Below are positions 13,056 to 21,344 of a DNA stretch of 22,419 bases, piece after piece; position 1 is the stretch's first letter; each line of letters opens with the position of its first letter. The position numbers and the translations under genes were made by a program. The DNA lies in assembly GCA_900546685.1 (NCBI GenBank), contig UREB01000007.1, forward strand, positions 1 to 22,419, given 5' to 3'. This DNA is from an uncultured Eubacteriales bacterium (GTDB lineage: Bacteria; Bacillota; Clostridia; Christensenellales; QAND01). Below the pieces are notes generated by a model. It made no database searches, was not told the DNA's origin, and saw nothing but the letters and a program-made list of their open reading frames with translations.

Positions 13056-14537
13056 TTGTCCATCATTCAAATTTCTCATCTTACCTTTGCCTATCCCGGC
13101 AGCCACGACAATGTTTTTACCGACGTATCGCTTCAGCTTGATACAAAGTGGAAGCTCGGCCTTGTCGGGCGTAATGGTCGCGGTAAAACCACCTTTTTGC
13201 GCCTGCTACAGGGGCAATACCCTTATCAAGGGAAAATCACGACAAGCCAAGTTGATTTTGAGTATTTCCCCTATAAAGTGGAAAACCCCGCTTTGTGCTG
13301 TGAATCGATTGCCTATGCCATATCTCCGGAGGTGCCAACCTGGCAGATTAAAAAAGAGCTCTCTTTGCTTGGCATGAAAGAAGGCATTTTGTATAGGCCC
13401 TACCAAATACTGAGTCCCGGCGAACGCACCAAATTTCTATTGGCTGTTTTATTTTGCAAACCGCAATGCTTTCTATTGATCGATGAACCCACCAACCATC
13501 TAGATCTTCAGGGGCGCCGCCTTGTAAGCGCGTATCTGAAAAGAAAGGAGGGATTCATCCTCGTTTCTCATGACCGTGCCTTTTTAGATGCCTGCATCGA
13601 TCATGTGCTTTCCATCAACCGTGCCGATATACAAGTGCAAAAAGGAAACTTTTCCACCTGGCAGCTGCAAAAAGATCAACAGGATGCAGAGGAGGCTGCG
13701 CACAATCAACGGCTTAAAAAAGAAATTGGCCGTTTGGCCGATTCCGCCCGCCAAACGGCGCAATGGTCTCATCAAATAGAGCGGCGTAAATACGGCGTTC
13801 AAAGCTCCGGATTAAAGCCGGATAGAGGGTATCTCGGGCATCAAGCTGCCAAAATGATGCAGCGCGCCAAGAGCATCCAGGCGCGGCAGCAAAAAACGAT
13901 TGAAGAAAAATCTCGTCTTTTGAAAAACATGGATGCACAGCCTCTTATCAGCCTGTCTCCTCTATCCCACCACGCTGCCTGCTTGGTAGAGGCAAGTAAT
14001 CTAATTTTATCGTACGGAGCAGAGCCTGTCTGCGGTCCCATTCGCTTGGCTCTTCACTCCGGAGATCGTCTTGCCCTGGTCGGCCCCAATGGAAGCGGTA
14101 AATCTACCCTGCTCAAATGCCTGGCCGGGCAAAGCATTCGGCATACGGGTATGCTGCGTCTGGCGAGCGGGCTATCCATTTCCTTTCTACCCCAGGATGT
14201 TTCCGGCTTACACGGATCTCTATCAGCCTATGCTCAAAGACATGGATTGGATGAAACGCAGTTTTATACTCTCTTGCGAAAGCTTGGATTTTCCCGCAGT
14301 CAATTTGAAATAAGGCTGGAGGACTTTTCCATGGGGCAAAAAAAGAAAACAGCCATGGCGCACAGCCTATGCCAACAAGCACATCTGTATCTTTGGGATG
14401 AGCCGTTAAACTATATCGACGTAATCAGCCGCCTGCAAATCGAGGACCTTATCCTGCGCTGTCGGCCGACCATGATCTTTGTAGAGCACGACGCCAGTTT
14501 TCTCCAAAATATAGCGACAGACGTTCTTTCTTTTTAA
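13056..14537 (+). CDS. ABC-F ribosomal protection protein, Lsa/Vga-like
   Basis: This 493-residue ABC-F protein has two ATPase domains and no membrane segments. Domain 1 shows Walker A GRNGRGKT (38-45), signature LSPGERTK (119-126) and Walker B LIDEPTNHLD (141-150, E144). Domain 2 shows Walker A GPNGSGKS (343-350), signature FSMGQKKK (424-431) and Walker B LWDEPLNYID (446-455, E449). The DEPLNYID motif and the long charged linker (about 190-305, including GYLGHQAAKMMQRAKSIQAR) are those of the Lsa/Vga group. These bind the ribosome E site and displace lincosamides, streptogramin A and pleuromutilins. It starts at TTG (13056) after GAGGAGGTG. An upstream attenuator suggests induction by such drugs. 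Resistance itself is inferred from family. Confidence 0.92.
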   Translation: MSIIQISHLTFAYPGSHDNVFTDVSLQLDTKWKLGLVGRNGRGKTTFLRLLQGQYPYQGKITTSQVDFEYFPYKVENPALCCESIAYAISPEVPTWQIKKELSLLGMKEGILYRPYQILSPGERTKFLLAVLFCKPQCFLLIDEPTNHLDLQGRRLVSAYLKRKEGFILVSHDRAFLDACIDHVLSINRADIQVQKGNFSTWQLQKDQQDAEEAAHNQRLKKEIGRLADSARQTAQWSHQIERRKYGVQSSGLKPDRGYLGHQAAKMMQRAKSIQARQQKTIEEKSRLLKNMDAQPLISLSPLSHHAACLVEASNLILSYGAEPVCGPIRLALHSGDRLALVGPNGSGKSTLLKCLAGQSIRHTGMLRLASGLSISFLPQDVSGLHGSLSAYAQRHGLDETQFYTLLRKLGFSRSQFEIRLEDFSMGQKKKTAMAHSLCQQAHLYLWDEPLNYIDVISRLQIEDLILRCRPTMIFVEHDASFLQNIATDVLSF

Positions 14538-14613
14538 TGCACTGCGCATATTGTTGTGTCATGGTTTTATCCTTCGACGTGCTTCAAGAGGGGAACGGAT
14601 ACGCCAGTGATAC

Positions 14614-14641
14614 CAGTGTTTCCCCCTTTTCGAAAACACTG
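14614..14641. other. 8-bp hairpin in the gap after the ABC-F gene
   Basis: The 254-nt gap 14538-14791 has no convincing gene. CAGTGTTT (14614-14621) and AAACACTG (14634-14641) can form a hairpin with a 12-nt loop, but no T run follows. A second small stem, CCCTC-TTTA-GAGGG, lies near 14708-14721. An extended -10-like TGATAGAAT (14748-14756) may start transcription of the next gene. Confidence 0.4.
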
Positions 14642-14791
14642 CAAGGAGGGAAAAGTCACGCATATTCTCTTTCCATATCCCCCCAGCCCATCGTTTGACC
14701 AATTCGGCCCTCTTTAGAGGGTCTATTTCTTTCTGGTGCACCATTTGTGATAGAATGAAAAAAATCTAGAATCTAGAATAAGGAGCTTGTT

Positions 14792-15913
14792 ATGGCGTTT
14801 CATTCCTCTTCCATTGAGCTATCTTCAGAAACCAAAAAAGGGTTTGGCCGCTGGCTAATTTTCGCCCTATTGGTCGTCGTCGCAGCTTTTTTCCTTGGCA
14901 GCTGGGTGGAAAGCCGTTTGGATGATTCCATCCGCCGTCATGATGCTCTTGTAGCAGCTGCCGTGGAGCAGGCTGCACCCGAAGCGCTGCCATCTGTTAT
15001 CGCCTCCCTCCAATCCGATGATGACAATGCCGCCGCCCAAGGGGAAGCTCTGCTCTCTACCTTCGGCTATGCGCCGCAAGAGCAGCATACCGGCGCCAGG
15101 GCGCTTTTTACTGCCTTTATGCTGTTTGTAATGCTGTTGAGGGGCGCCAAGCTCGTCTACGGAACCAGGCGCATGGTAAAAAATGTCCGCGGCGTTTCGC
15201 GTACAGCATCTACACAGCTTTTATCGCTTGTAAGCAATGAGCCCACAGCAGAAAACATCCCCATTCGCCAAGCTGTACAAGAGCTTTCCGAGTTGGTAGG
15301 GCAGCCGCTGCAATCTGCGCGTACACTGACCGAAATCGTGCTGCAAAAAAATTTGGATGAGGAAAAGTATCAACAATTTTGCAAAAAGCTAAAGACACAG
15401 CTGGATAAAACACAGGAGTTTCTACTGCTTCTGACCAAGCTTTCCTCCCTACAGGAGGATATGGAGCAAAACGCAGACTTTCAAACATATCCACTTGCCT
15501 CGCTGGTGCAAGCCACTCAAACACTGGTTTCTCCCTCTCTTGAGGCGCGTGGTATGCACTGCGAGTTTTCTATGCCTCCGGCTGCTGCCGTTCGGACGGA
15601 TCATCAATTTTTCCCCCAGGCGCTCTCCCATTTGATTCTTAGCTGTACCGCTCAGCGACAGCCGGGCAGCACGGTACATGTTACCATGGCGCTGCACGAT
15701 TCTCATCTTTCCCTTGAAGTATCCTGCCATGGCACGCGAACCAAAACCCGCAGCCGCCTCGTCCGCATTGCCACCAAAAAGCTACGACCCAGTAGCCTGG
15801 ATCTGGCCGTTGCCGATACCATTTTTCGTTTTTTGGGCGCTTCTCTTGAGGAGCAGCCGGATCTGCACGGCGGCAAAGCCTACCACATTCGCTTGCCCTT
15901 ATCCGCTTGCTGA
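14792..15913 (+). CDS. Degenerate histidine-kinase-like membrane protein
   Basis: This 373-residue protein has the layout of a sensor histidine kinase but not its catalytic residues. Two membrane helices (about 19-36 and 102-118) frame a short 65-residue extracytoplasmic segment. A helical pair follows (about 160-220), as in a DHp dimerisation domain, and then a C-terminal HATPase-like fold. Where active kinases have SHELRTPL, this one has SELVGQPL (166-173), so the phospho-acceptor His is Glu. The N-box Asn is absent (QALSHLILSC), and the Gly-rich boxes are not recognisable. It should not autophosphorylate and may act as a binding partner or scaffold. No response regulator is nearby. The ATG follows AAGGAG. 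VanZ-like and AraC-like genes follow on the same strand. Confidence 0.65.
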   Translation: MAFHSSSIELSSETKKGFGRWLIFALLVVVAAFFLGSWVESRLDDSIRRHDALVAAAVEQAAPEALPSVIASLQSDDDNAAAQGEALLSTFGYAPQEQHTGARALFTAFMLFVMLLRGAKLVYGTRRMVKNVRGVSRTASTQLLSLVSNEPTAENIPIRQAVQELSELVGQPLQSARTLTEIVLQKNLDEEKYQQFCKKLKTQLDKTQEFLLLLTKLSSLQEDMEQNADFQTYPLASLVQATQTLVSPSLEARGMHCEFSMPPAAAVRTDHQFFPQALSHLILSCTAQRQPGSTVHVTMALHDSHLSLEVSCHGTRTKTRSRLVRIATKKLRPSSLDLAVADTIFRFLGASLEEQPDLHGGKAYHIRLPLSAC

Positions 15914-15982
15914 TGAAAGGATGCTTGTGCTTTTGTTCGATTCATGGCAAACTGTAAAAAACAAAAGGAGGGCCTTGTCCAC

Positions 15983-16513
15983 ATGTCAAAAACAGGACGC
16001 ACCTGCTGTTTGATTATTTTTTGGGTATATGTGTTTTGTCTATTGCAAAGCGCTTTATTTCAATTTTCAGTGGAGGAAATTATAGATTCCTTTGTGCATT
16101 GGTCTCCTAAGGCCGTGTATGCACAGTTGAAAGTCTCCAATTTCCTTCCCTTTTTAGGGGCGGCTTCGCTGCGCGGTTATCTGTATGGATGTATTTTGGC
16201 CTTTCTTCCTTTCGGGCTATGCTTGCCGCTGCTGTTTTTCCGTCGACCCGGCCCGTTTAAGGTGCTGACCATCACGCTGTTTCTCTCCCTGCTGACAGAG
16301 GCTATCCCCTTCTTTGCAGGGTTGGCCCCGTTTGATGTCAATGCCGTGCTGTTCAGCATGTTTGGTGCTCTATTGGGCTATTGGATCTTTGCGCTTTGGC
16401 GGCATTACTGGCCGCAGGTACAGTTTTTGATCTCCAAGCACCCTTCACCCGAAGAACGGGATCAGTATGAGGATTACGACGATTATGATGAGGAGCAGCC
16501 ATGGCGTCGCTGA
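15983..16513 (+). CDS. VanZ-like membrane protein
   Basis: This 176-residue membrane protein has four hydrophobic helices (about 8-25, 65-86, 94-113 and 121-140) and the VanZ-type end FDVNAVLFSMFGALLGY (117-133), with an acidic residue in helix 3 (LLTEAIPFF, E106). VanZ proteins give low-level glycopeptide (teicoplanin) resistance in some enterococci, but most relatives have no known role. The C-terminal tail is unusually acidic (DQYEDYDDYDEE). The start at 15983 is taken because GGAGG stands upstream; an earlier in-frame ATG at 15944 lacks one. Its stop overlaps the next gene by 13 bases, so the two are probably translated together. Confidence 0.82.
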   Translation: MSKTGRTCCLIIFWVYVFCLLQSALFQFSVEEIIDSFVHWSPKAVYAQLKVSNFLPFLGAASLRGYLYGCILAFLPFGLCLPLLFFRRPGPFKVLTITLFLSLLTEAIPFFAGLAPFDVNAVLFSMFGALLGYWIFALWRHYWPQVQFLISKHPSPEERDQYEDYDDYDEEQPWRR

Positions 16514-17361
16514 GCTTTTGCACGCCCGCTTGCTTTTTTGGCGCCCGCATGTCGGATGCGCTTTTTTCCGCATCGCCCAGCCACCTTTATTTTCATCCCC
16601 ACCCTGCGCTTAAAAAATATATTGCCCATTATACGCTTTCCCCGCCATGCGTCAGCGGGCCGGCCCATCTAACCTTGATTCCGGATGCCAGCGGATGCTT
16701 GGTCTTTGCCTTTGGCCCTTCCGGCATACAGGCCCATTTTTGGGGGCCTACGACGCATACCGTGGAAGTGTACAATGATTTTAAACAAACGCCTTATCGT
16801 TTTTTTGTAGAGTTTTTGCCCGGCGGAGCACATCAGCTTCTCGGCTTATCTGTCAAGGATGCCGTCGATCTTCGTATTCCGCTTGCCGATGCAGACGCCG
16901 CCCTGTATTCTGCCTTTTTAGCCTTATTTTCCAAAAGCAGCTGCATGCATACCCTATTGGCGGGGATTGACGCTCTTTTCTGCCAATATATCAACAGCGA
17001 GAAAACCGATTCTTTGGCTGAGCAATTGCTTTGCTGTCTCCATGCGCCTACGACGTCCCTTTCCTCCGAATCGCTCAGCAAAACTCTGCATTACAGCGCC
17101 CGACATCTATCCCGCCGCATTCAGCCGGTGTTGGGTCTTTCCCTTCGCCAATATCTGCGTCTGCAAAGGATCAACCACGCCTTGGCAGGGATGGGGCAGA
17201 CGCCTTCCCTTTCCTATTTAGCTCAGACACTGGGATACTACGACCAAGCACATTTCAATCATGATTTCAAGTCCGTATGCGGTGTTTCCCCCACCATATA
17301 TCAACAAAAATTGTCCGATTTTTACAAGGAAACACATAAATTTCCTACTACACTTTTCTAA
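16501..17361 (+). CDS. AraC-family transcriptional regulator with DUF6597-like N-terminus
   Basis: This 286-residue regulator has an N-terminal sensing domain (about 26-130) with the pattern YFHPHPALKKYIAHYTL, then LTLIPDASGCLVFAF and FVEFLPGGAHQLLGL, as in the DUF6597 group. A C-terminal AraC double helix-turn-helix follows (about 186-270): ESLSKTLHYSARHLSRRIQP and LSYLAQTLGYYDQAHFNHDF, ending in the family signature SVCGVSPTIYQQ. The ATG at 16501 has GAGGAG 5 nt before it, within the VanZ gene end. A second Met at residue 17 is a possible start. It probably controls nearby genes, and its ligand is unknown. The first HTH is weaker than the second. Confidence 0.88.
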   Translation: MASLSFCTPACFFGARMSDALFSASPSHLYFHPHPALKKYIAHYTLSPPCVSGPAHLTLIPDASGCLVFAFGPSGIQAHFWGPTTHTVEVYNDFKQTPYRFFVEFLPGGAHQLLGLSVKDAVDLRIPLADADAALYSAFLALFSKSSCMHTLLAGIDALFCQYINSEKTDSLAEQLLCCLHAPTTSLSSESLSKTLHYSARHLSRRIQPVLGLSLRQYLRLQRINHALAGMGQTPSLSYLAQTLGYYDQAHFNHDFKSVCGVSPTIYQQKLSDFYKETHKFPTTLF

Positions 17362-17377
17362 AAAGGAGGATGAGTAT

Positions 17378-17704
17378 ATGGCAAGCAGTAAGGAGTTTGT
17401 TCAATATGTCTGCGACCAAATGTCCGCAGCCGCTCCCGTTACATACAAATCCATGTTTGGGGAATACGGTCTGTTTGCCGAAGGAAAATTTTTTGCTGTA
17501 ATCTGCGACAATCAGCTTTTTTTCAAGCCTACCGAAGCCGGCCGTGCCGCCTTTTCGCTGCCGGAATATCCGCCCTACGAAGGGGCCAAGCCCTATCTTC
17601 TCCTAGAGAACCCGGAGGAGGCCGGCTTGGTTTCTCATATTGCCCGCGTTACGCTGGATGCGCTGCCCTTCCAACCCAAAAAAGCAAAAAAGAAAGACGG
17701 CTAA
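17378..17704 (+). CDS. TfoX N-terminal domain protein
   Basis: This 108-residue protein has the TfoX N-terminal fold: FVQYVCDQMSAAAPVTYKSM, FGEYGLFAEGKFFAVICDNQ and LFFKPTEAGRAAF, with a Pro-rich YPPYEGAKPYLLLENPE loop and a lysine-rich tail. In Haemophilus and relatives, TfoX/Sxy switches on competence. In Clostridia, single-domain versions are common and their role is unclear, so I do not claim competence control. AAAAGGAGG precedes the ATG. It begins 16 nt after the AraC-type gene and is last in this plus-strand group. Its stop codon lies in the loop of a terminator. Confidence 0.85.
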   Translation: MASSKEFVQYVCDQMSAAAPVTYKSMFGEYGLFAEGKFFAVICDNQLFFKPTEAGRAAFSLPEYPPYEGAKPYLLLENPEEAGLVSHIARVTLDALPFQPKKAKKKDG

Positions 17705-17716
17705 TGCCGTCTTTTT
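17693..17716. terminator. Bidirectional terminator between convergent genes
   Basis: AAAGACGGC (17693-17701) and GCCGTCTTT (17706-17714) form a 9-bp stem with a 4-nt loop that includes the tfoX stop codon. A and T runs flank it. It serves both the tfoX-like gene and niaR, which end here from opposite sides. Confidence 0.88.
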
Positions 17717-18240
17717 CATTGCACATTTTCTGCCACCAGATACCCTTTTATTCGTAGATCCTGCTCGATGGCGTCCAGATCGCTTTCCCGCTCCGCCCGA
17801 ACAAGATGCCCATGTACACCGTCATGTACCAGCTCCTTCAAGGGCCTGGCCTGGCCTTTGGATACATTCTCTACAAACTCCTGAACATGCCTTCGTGAAC
17901 GAATGGGCAGCTCAACTGAGATTCTGCCATACAGCTCATGCTCCACAATCACAGTGCAAACCTCACCACCGTTATCAACGATGGTGTTGAGTTCATCCTG
18001 TATTTGCTCATTGCTATGCCTAACCCAAAATACACGTTCACAGACTCTCTCTGGCCGCCCCAGCACATAGCCGCGGTAGGTGGAAATAATCGCCGGTTCT
18101 TTGCTCTTTAAAAGCGCAATATCCTGTACGATGACCTGCCGGCTCACACCAAACTGCTTGGCCAGCGCCGTTCCGGACAGCGGCTTTGTCTGTTCGCTAA
18201 GCAATTGTAAAATCCGTTTTCTTCTCATTTCGCCGTCCAT
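17716..18240 (-). CDS. niaR: NiaR family niacin-responsive repressor (3H domain)
   Basis: This 174-residue repressor has an N-terminal winged helix (RILQLLSEQTKPLSGTALAK, then FGVSRQVIVQDIALLK) and a C-terminal 3H domain named for its conserved histidines. H75 and E83 have the spacing of the Thermotoga TM1602 metal site, and H143/H145 in VHGHLV would complete it. H101 and H139 are also present. NiaR binds nicotinic acid and represses NAD synthesis and uptake genes. It is the last gene of nadA-nadB-nadC-niaR, so it may repress its own synthesis. The ATG at 18240 is 15 bases after the nadC stop. AAGGAGGG lies upstream. Confidence 0.92.
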   Translation of the reverse strand: MDGEMRRKRILQLLSEQTKPLSGTALAKQFGVSRQVIVQDIALLKSKEPAIISTYRGYVLGRPERVCERVFWVRHSNEQIQDELNTIVDNGGEVCTVIVEHELYGRISVELPIRSRRHVQEFVENVSKGQARPLKELVHDGVHGHLVRAERESDLDAIEQDLRIKGYLVAENVQ

Positions 18241-18255
18241 AACGGCCCTCCTTCC

Positions 18256-19116
18256 TTAACCGTGTATCGGTTTCAAATTTTTCAGAGAAAGATCCAATAT
18301 CCCAACAGAATGCGTCAGTGCACCGCAGGATACATAATCCACGCCAAGCTCGGCAATTCTTTTCAGCCGCTCCTCCGTCACGTTGCCGGAACATTCCGTT
18401 TCGGCGCGGTCGTCGATCATGTGTATCGCTTTTTTCATCGTTTCATCATCCATATTATCCAGCATGATGATATCCGCCCCCGCGTCTAGGGCCTGCTGTA
18501 CCATCTCCAGCGTTTCTGTCTCTACTTCTATCTTACGGACAAAAGGCGCGTAAGCCCTGGCTCTAGCTATGGCCTGGGCTATGCCGCCCGCAGCGCCGAT
18601 GTGGTTATCCTTTAGCAAAATCCCATCTGAAAGATTGTAGCGGTGATTCACACCGCCGCCTACTTTTACGGCATACTTTTCAAATACCCGCATATTCGGC
18701 GTTGTTTTCCGGGTATCTAGTAGCTTGGTTTTGCTGCCCCGCAATATTTCCGCATACCGGCGCGTCATCGTAGCAATGCCGCTCATTCGCTGCAAATAGT
18801 TGAGTGCGGTACGTTCCCCGCTCAGCAGCACGCGCATATCGCCAAAAACCGTACCGATCAGCGTTCCGCACTTTACCGCCTGCCCGTCTTGATACTCTGT
18901 TTCAAATTTTACGGAAGGGTCCAAAAGCCAAAACACCCGCTCAAATACCTTTAACCCTGCCAGAATGCCGTCCTGCTTTGCAATCAGCTGTGCACTGCCC
19001 TGGGATGGGCCCGTCACTACCGCATTGGTGGAAACATCCTCAGAGGTAATATCCTCCTTTAAGGCAGCACGCAGTATATCATCCACATTGAGAGCCATCG
19101 TGACACCATTGATCAT
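18256..19116 (-). CDS. nadC: Quinolinate phosphoribosyltransferase (NadC)
   Basis: This enzyme of about 286 residues makes nicotinate mononucleotide from quinolinate and PRPP, releasing CO2. Visible features are the N-terminal VDDILRAALKEDITSEDVST, the active-site segment LLDTRKTTPNMRVFEKYAV with a following GGGVNHRYNLSDGILLKDNH (about 133-172), IEVETETL (196-203), IMLDNMD (217-223), the SGNV loop (243-246) and VDYVSCGALTHS (259-270). These fit catalytically intact NadC. The start is uncertain. I use 19116, but the Met six codons later gives MALNVDD, closer to usual NadC, and 19128 and 19146 are also open. All starts lie inside the end of nadB, so the genes overlap. Confidence 0.93.
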   Translation of the reverse strand: MINGVTMALNVDDILRAALKEDITSEDVSTNAVVTGPSQGSAQLIAKQDGILAGLKVFERVFWLLDPSVKFETEYQDGQAVKCGTLIGTVFGDMRVLLSGERTALNYLQRMSGIATMTRRYAEILRGSKTKLLDTRKTTPNMRVFEKYAVKVGGGVNHRYNLSDGILLKDNHIGAAGGIAQAIARARAYAPFVRKIEVETETLEMVQQALDAGADIIMLDNMDDETMKKAIHMIDDRAETECSGNVTEERLKRIAELGVDYVSCGALTHSVGILDLSLKNLKPIHG

Positions 19117-20398
19117 AAAAACTCGCATCCCTTCTTTTGATTTCATTCAGCACCAAGGTTCTATACTTCTGTGCCAACGCTTGCGTATCCTCGTAAGCGC
19201 TGAGGTCTGTCGGCATTGGCATAAAATCGATTTGACCGATCGTTTTTTGCAGGCTCTTGGCAGCCCGTTTTGCAAACACCAGGCTTTCCAGCAGTGAATT
19301 GCTTGCCAGTCTATTTTTCCCATGTACGCCGTTACACGCAGTTTCTCCCACCGCGTATAGGTGCGGCATCGAAGTGCAGCTTTCAAGATCCACTGCTACG
19401 CCCCCCATAAAATAATGCTGCGCCGGCGTCACGGGGATGGGTTCCTTTGTGATGTCATATCCTTTTTCCAGACAGTGCTGGTATATATGCGGAAATCTTT
19501 TTTGTATCTTTTCCGCACCCAAATGCACTACGGACAGCCATACATAGTCCCTGTGATCCATCTCCATTTGTGCGTGAATCGCTTGGCTGACTACATCGCG
19601 GGGCAACAACTCATCCACAAAGCGTTCCCCCTTTGCATTGAGCAAAACGGCCCCCTCGCCCCTCACGGATTCCGAAATCAAAAAGCGCCGTCCCTTTTCC
19701 TTACTATATAGAGTCGTGGGGTGGATCTGGATGTAATTGATATCCTTGAGATGGATGCCGTGTAATAGGGACAGCGCCACAGCGTCTCCCGTGAGATGTG
19801 CAAAATTGGTAGAGCTGTCAAACAGACCGCCTACACCGCCCGTAGCCCATACCACAACCTTGGCCGCAATGGTGCAAAGAGAGCCATCTTGGCAGCGCAC
19901 CACAGCGCCATGGCATCCTTCCTCATTACAGACGATATCCAGCATACATGTATATGGATACAGCGAAATATTCTTCCGCTTTTGTACCTGTGTCAGCAAT
20001 TTTGACGTAATCTCACGTCCTGTTTCATCTTCATGATGCAGAATACGAAACGCGGAATGCGCCCCTTCACGCGTATAGCACATGCCCTGCTGATCGTGCT
20101 CAAACTCCACGCCGCAGCGAAGCAAATCGTCAATGATCTCCGGAGAGGAACGGATCATCATTTCCACCGCCAACGGGTCGTTTTCATAGTGCCCCGCCTT
20201 CATGGTATCCATGTAATAGCTGGCATAGTCCTGCTCATTTTTCAGCGTAGAGATACCACCCTGCGCCAAGTAGGAATCGCTGTTTTCCAGGTCTTGTTTG
20301 GAGATCATACAAATCTCCAAATGCTCCGACAGCTGCAAAGCGCAAAACAGCCCTGCAGCCCCTGTGCCTACAATGAGTACATCCGCTTTTTGCTTCAT
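19079..20398 (-). CDS. nadB: L-aspartate oxidase (NadB), short form
   Basis: This 439-residue flavoenzyme oxidises L-aspartate to iminoaspartate, the first step of NAD synthesis. Visible motifs are the FAD-binding VLIVGTGAAGL (7-17), SYLAQGGIS (42-50), the substrate segment REGAHSAFRILHHEDETG (110-127), VVWATGGVGGLF, and GETACNGVHGKNRLASNSLLE near the end. E. coli NadB has about 540 residues. Most of the usual C-terminal helical domain is missing here, as in some other Clostridia. Under anaerobic conditions an electron acceptor other than O2 (such as fumarate) is likely. I take the second ATG (20398), because the first (20404) sits only 2 nt after the AGGTG ribosome binding site. The gene follows nadA by 7 nt and overlaps nadC. 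Confidence 0.93.
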   Translation of the reverse strand: MKQKADVLIVGTGAAGLFCALQLSEHLEICMISKQDLENSDSYLAQGGISTLKNEQDYASYYMDTMKAGHYENDPLAVEMMIRSSPEIIDDLLRCGVEFEHDQQGMCYTREGAHSAFRILHHEDETGREITSKLLTQVQKRKNISLYPYTCMLDIVCNEEGCHGAVVRCQDGSLCTIAAKVVVWATGGVGGLFDSSTNFAHLTGDAVALSLLHGIHLKDINYIQIHPTTLYSKEKGRRFLISESVRGEGAVLLNAKGERFVDELLPRDVVSQAIHAQMEMDHRDYVWLSVVHLGAEKIQKRFPHIYQHCLEKGYDITKEPIPVTPAQHYFMGGVAVDLESCTSMPHLYAVGETACNGVHGKNRLASNSLLESLVFAKRAAKSLQKTIGQIDFMPMPTDLSAYEDTQALAQKYRTLVLNEIKRRDASFYDQWCHDGSQCG

Positions 20399-20405
20399 GG
20401 CCATT

Positions 20406-21314
20406 TCACCTAGCTATCGTATGCATCGCTTCCAACGCCTTGAGCGCCTGGCGACCTAGATCTACGTTTACCTCTACCTCAGGCGCCATGGTTTCTAAGC
20501 ACTGCTTGATTTTTTCCAGCGTAATCCGCTTCATATCCGGACAGATCTGATCCTGCTCAGCCGTGTAAAACCGTTTGTTCGGATTTTTTTGCTTTAATTC
20601 ATACATCACGCCCATCTCCGTACATACGATGAATGCTTCGTTTTCGCTCTTGGTAGCAAACTCGATGATGCCGGAAGTACTGCCGATATAGTCTGCCAAG
20701 GCCAGTACCTCCTGCCTACATTCCGGATGCGCCAGCACCAGCGCCCTTGGGTGCTCTTCCTTGGCGTTTTTCACCATCTCGGCAGTCAGCCTGGCATGCA
20801 CATGGCAGTAGCCCTGATTGAATATAAAATGTTTTTCCGGCAGCTCTGCCGCAATATGCCGCGCCAAATTTTCATCCGGGATAAAGTAGATTTCGCGATT
20901 TGGCAGCGCTTGTACGATACGCATGGCATTGGCGCTTGTTACGCAGACGTCGCTGGCAGCCTTGGCCTCCGCCGTGGAATTGATATAGCATACCACTGCC
21001 GCTTCGGGATGTTGGGCGCGTACCTGTTGGATACGCTCGGCATCCGTCATATGTGCCATAGGGCAATCCGCCACCTCATCCGGCATCAACACAGTTTTTT
21101 CTGGGTTCATGATCTTCGCACTTTCCCCCATGAATTTTACGCCGCAAAACACCAGGGTTTGTTGTGGGCATTCGCGGGCCACTTTACTCAAATAATAGGA
21201 ATCCCCTACGTAATCTGCCAACGCCTGCACCTCATCCTGCGCATAGTAATGGGCTAAGATCACTGCATCCCGCTTGCGCTTTAGCGCCTGTATCTCGTTT
21301 GTTATGTCGGACAT
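20406..21314 (-). CDS. nadA: Quinolinate synthase (NadA)
   Basis: This 302-residue 4Fe-4S enzyme condenses iminoaspartate with dihydroxyacetone phosphate to quinolinate. The three cluster cysteines are C84 (ADCPMAHM), C170 (QGYCHVHARL) and C258 (DQICPDMKRI), spaced as in the Thermotoga enzyme. Other family features are ILAHYYAQDEVQALADYVGDS (19-39), VFCGVKFMGESAKI (55-68), CYINSTAEAKAASD and AHPECRQEV. It is the first gene of nadABC-niaR. GAGGAGG lies upstream of the ATG. Since NadA needs an Fe-S cluster and the SmsCB-like system elsewhere in this window is a possible source, the two functions may be linked in the cell, but no sequence shows it. Confidence 0.95.
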   Translation of the reverse strand: MSDITNEIQALKRKRDAVILAHYYAQDEVQALADYVGDSYYLSKVARECPQQTLVFCGVKFMGESAKIMNPEKTVLMPDEVADCPMAHMTDAERIQQVRAQHPEAAVVCYINSTAEAKAASDVCVTSANAMRIVQALPNREIYFIPDENLARHIAAELPEKHFIFNQGYCHVHARLTAEMVKNAKEEHPRALVLAHPECRQEVLALADYIGSTSGIIEFATKSENEAFIVCTEMGVMYELKQKNPNKRFYTAEQDQICPDMKRITLEKIKQCLETMAPEVEVNVDLGRQALKALEAMHTIAR

Positions 21315-21344
21315 TGCATCCGCCTCCTCACCATAATCCTATGC

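Noticed and set aside
12884..13141. An 85-residue protein before the ABC-F gene
   Set aside because: It has no ribosome binding site, passes through the terminator T-run and overlaps the ABC-F start in another frame. At most its first codons act as a leader.
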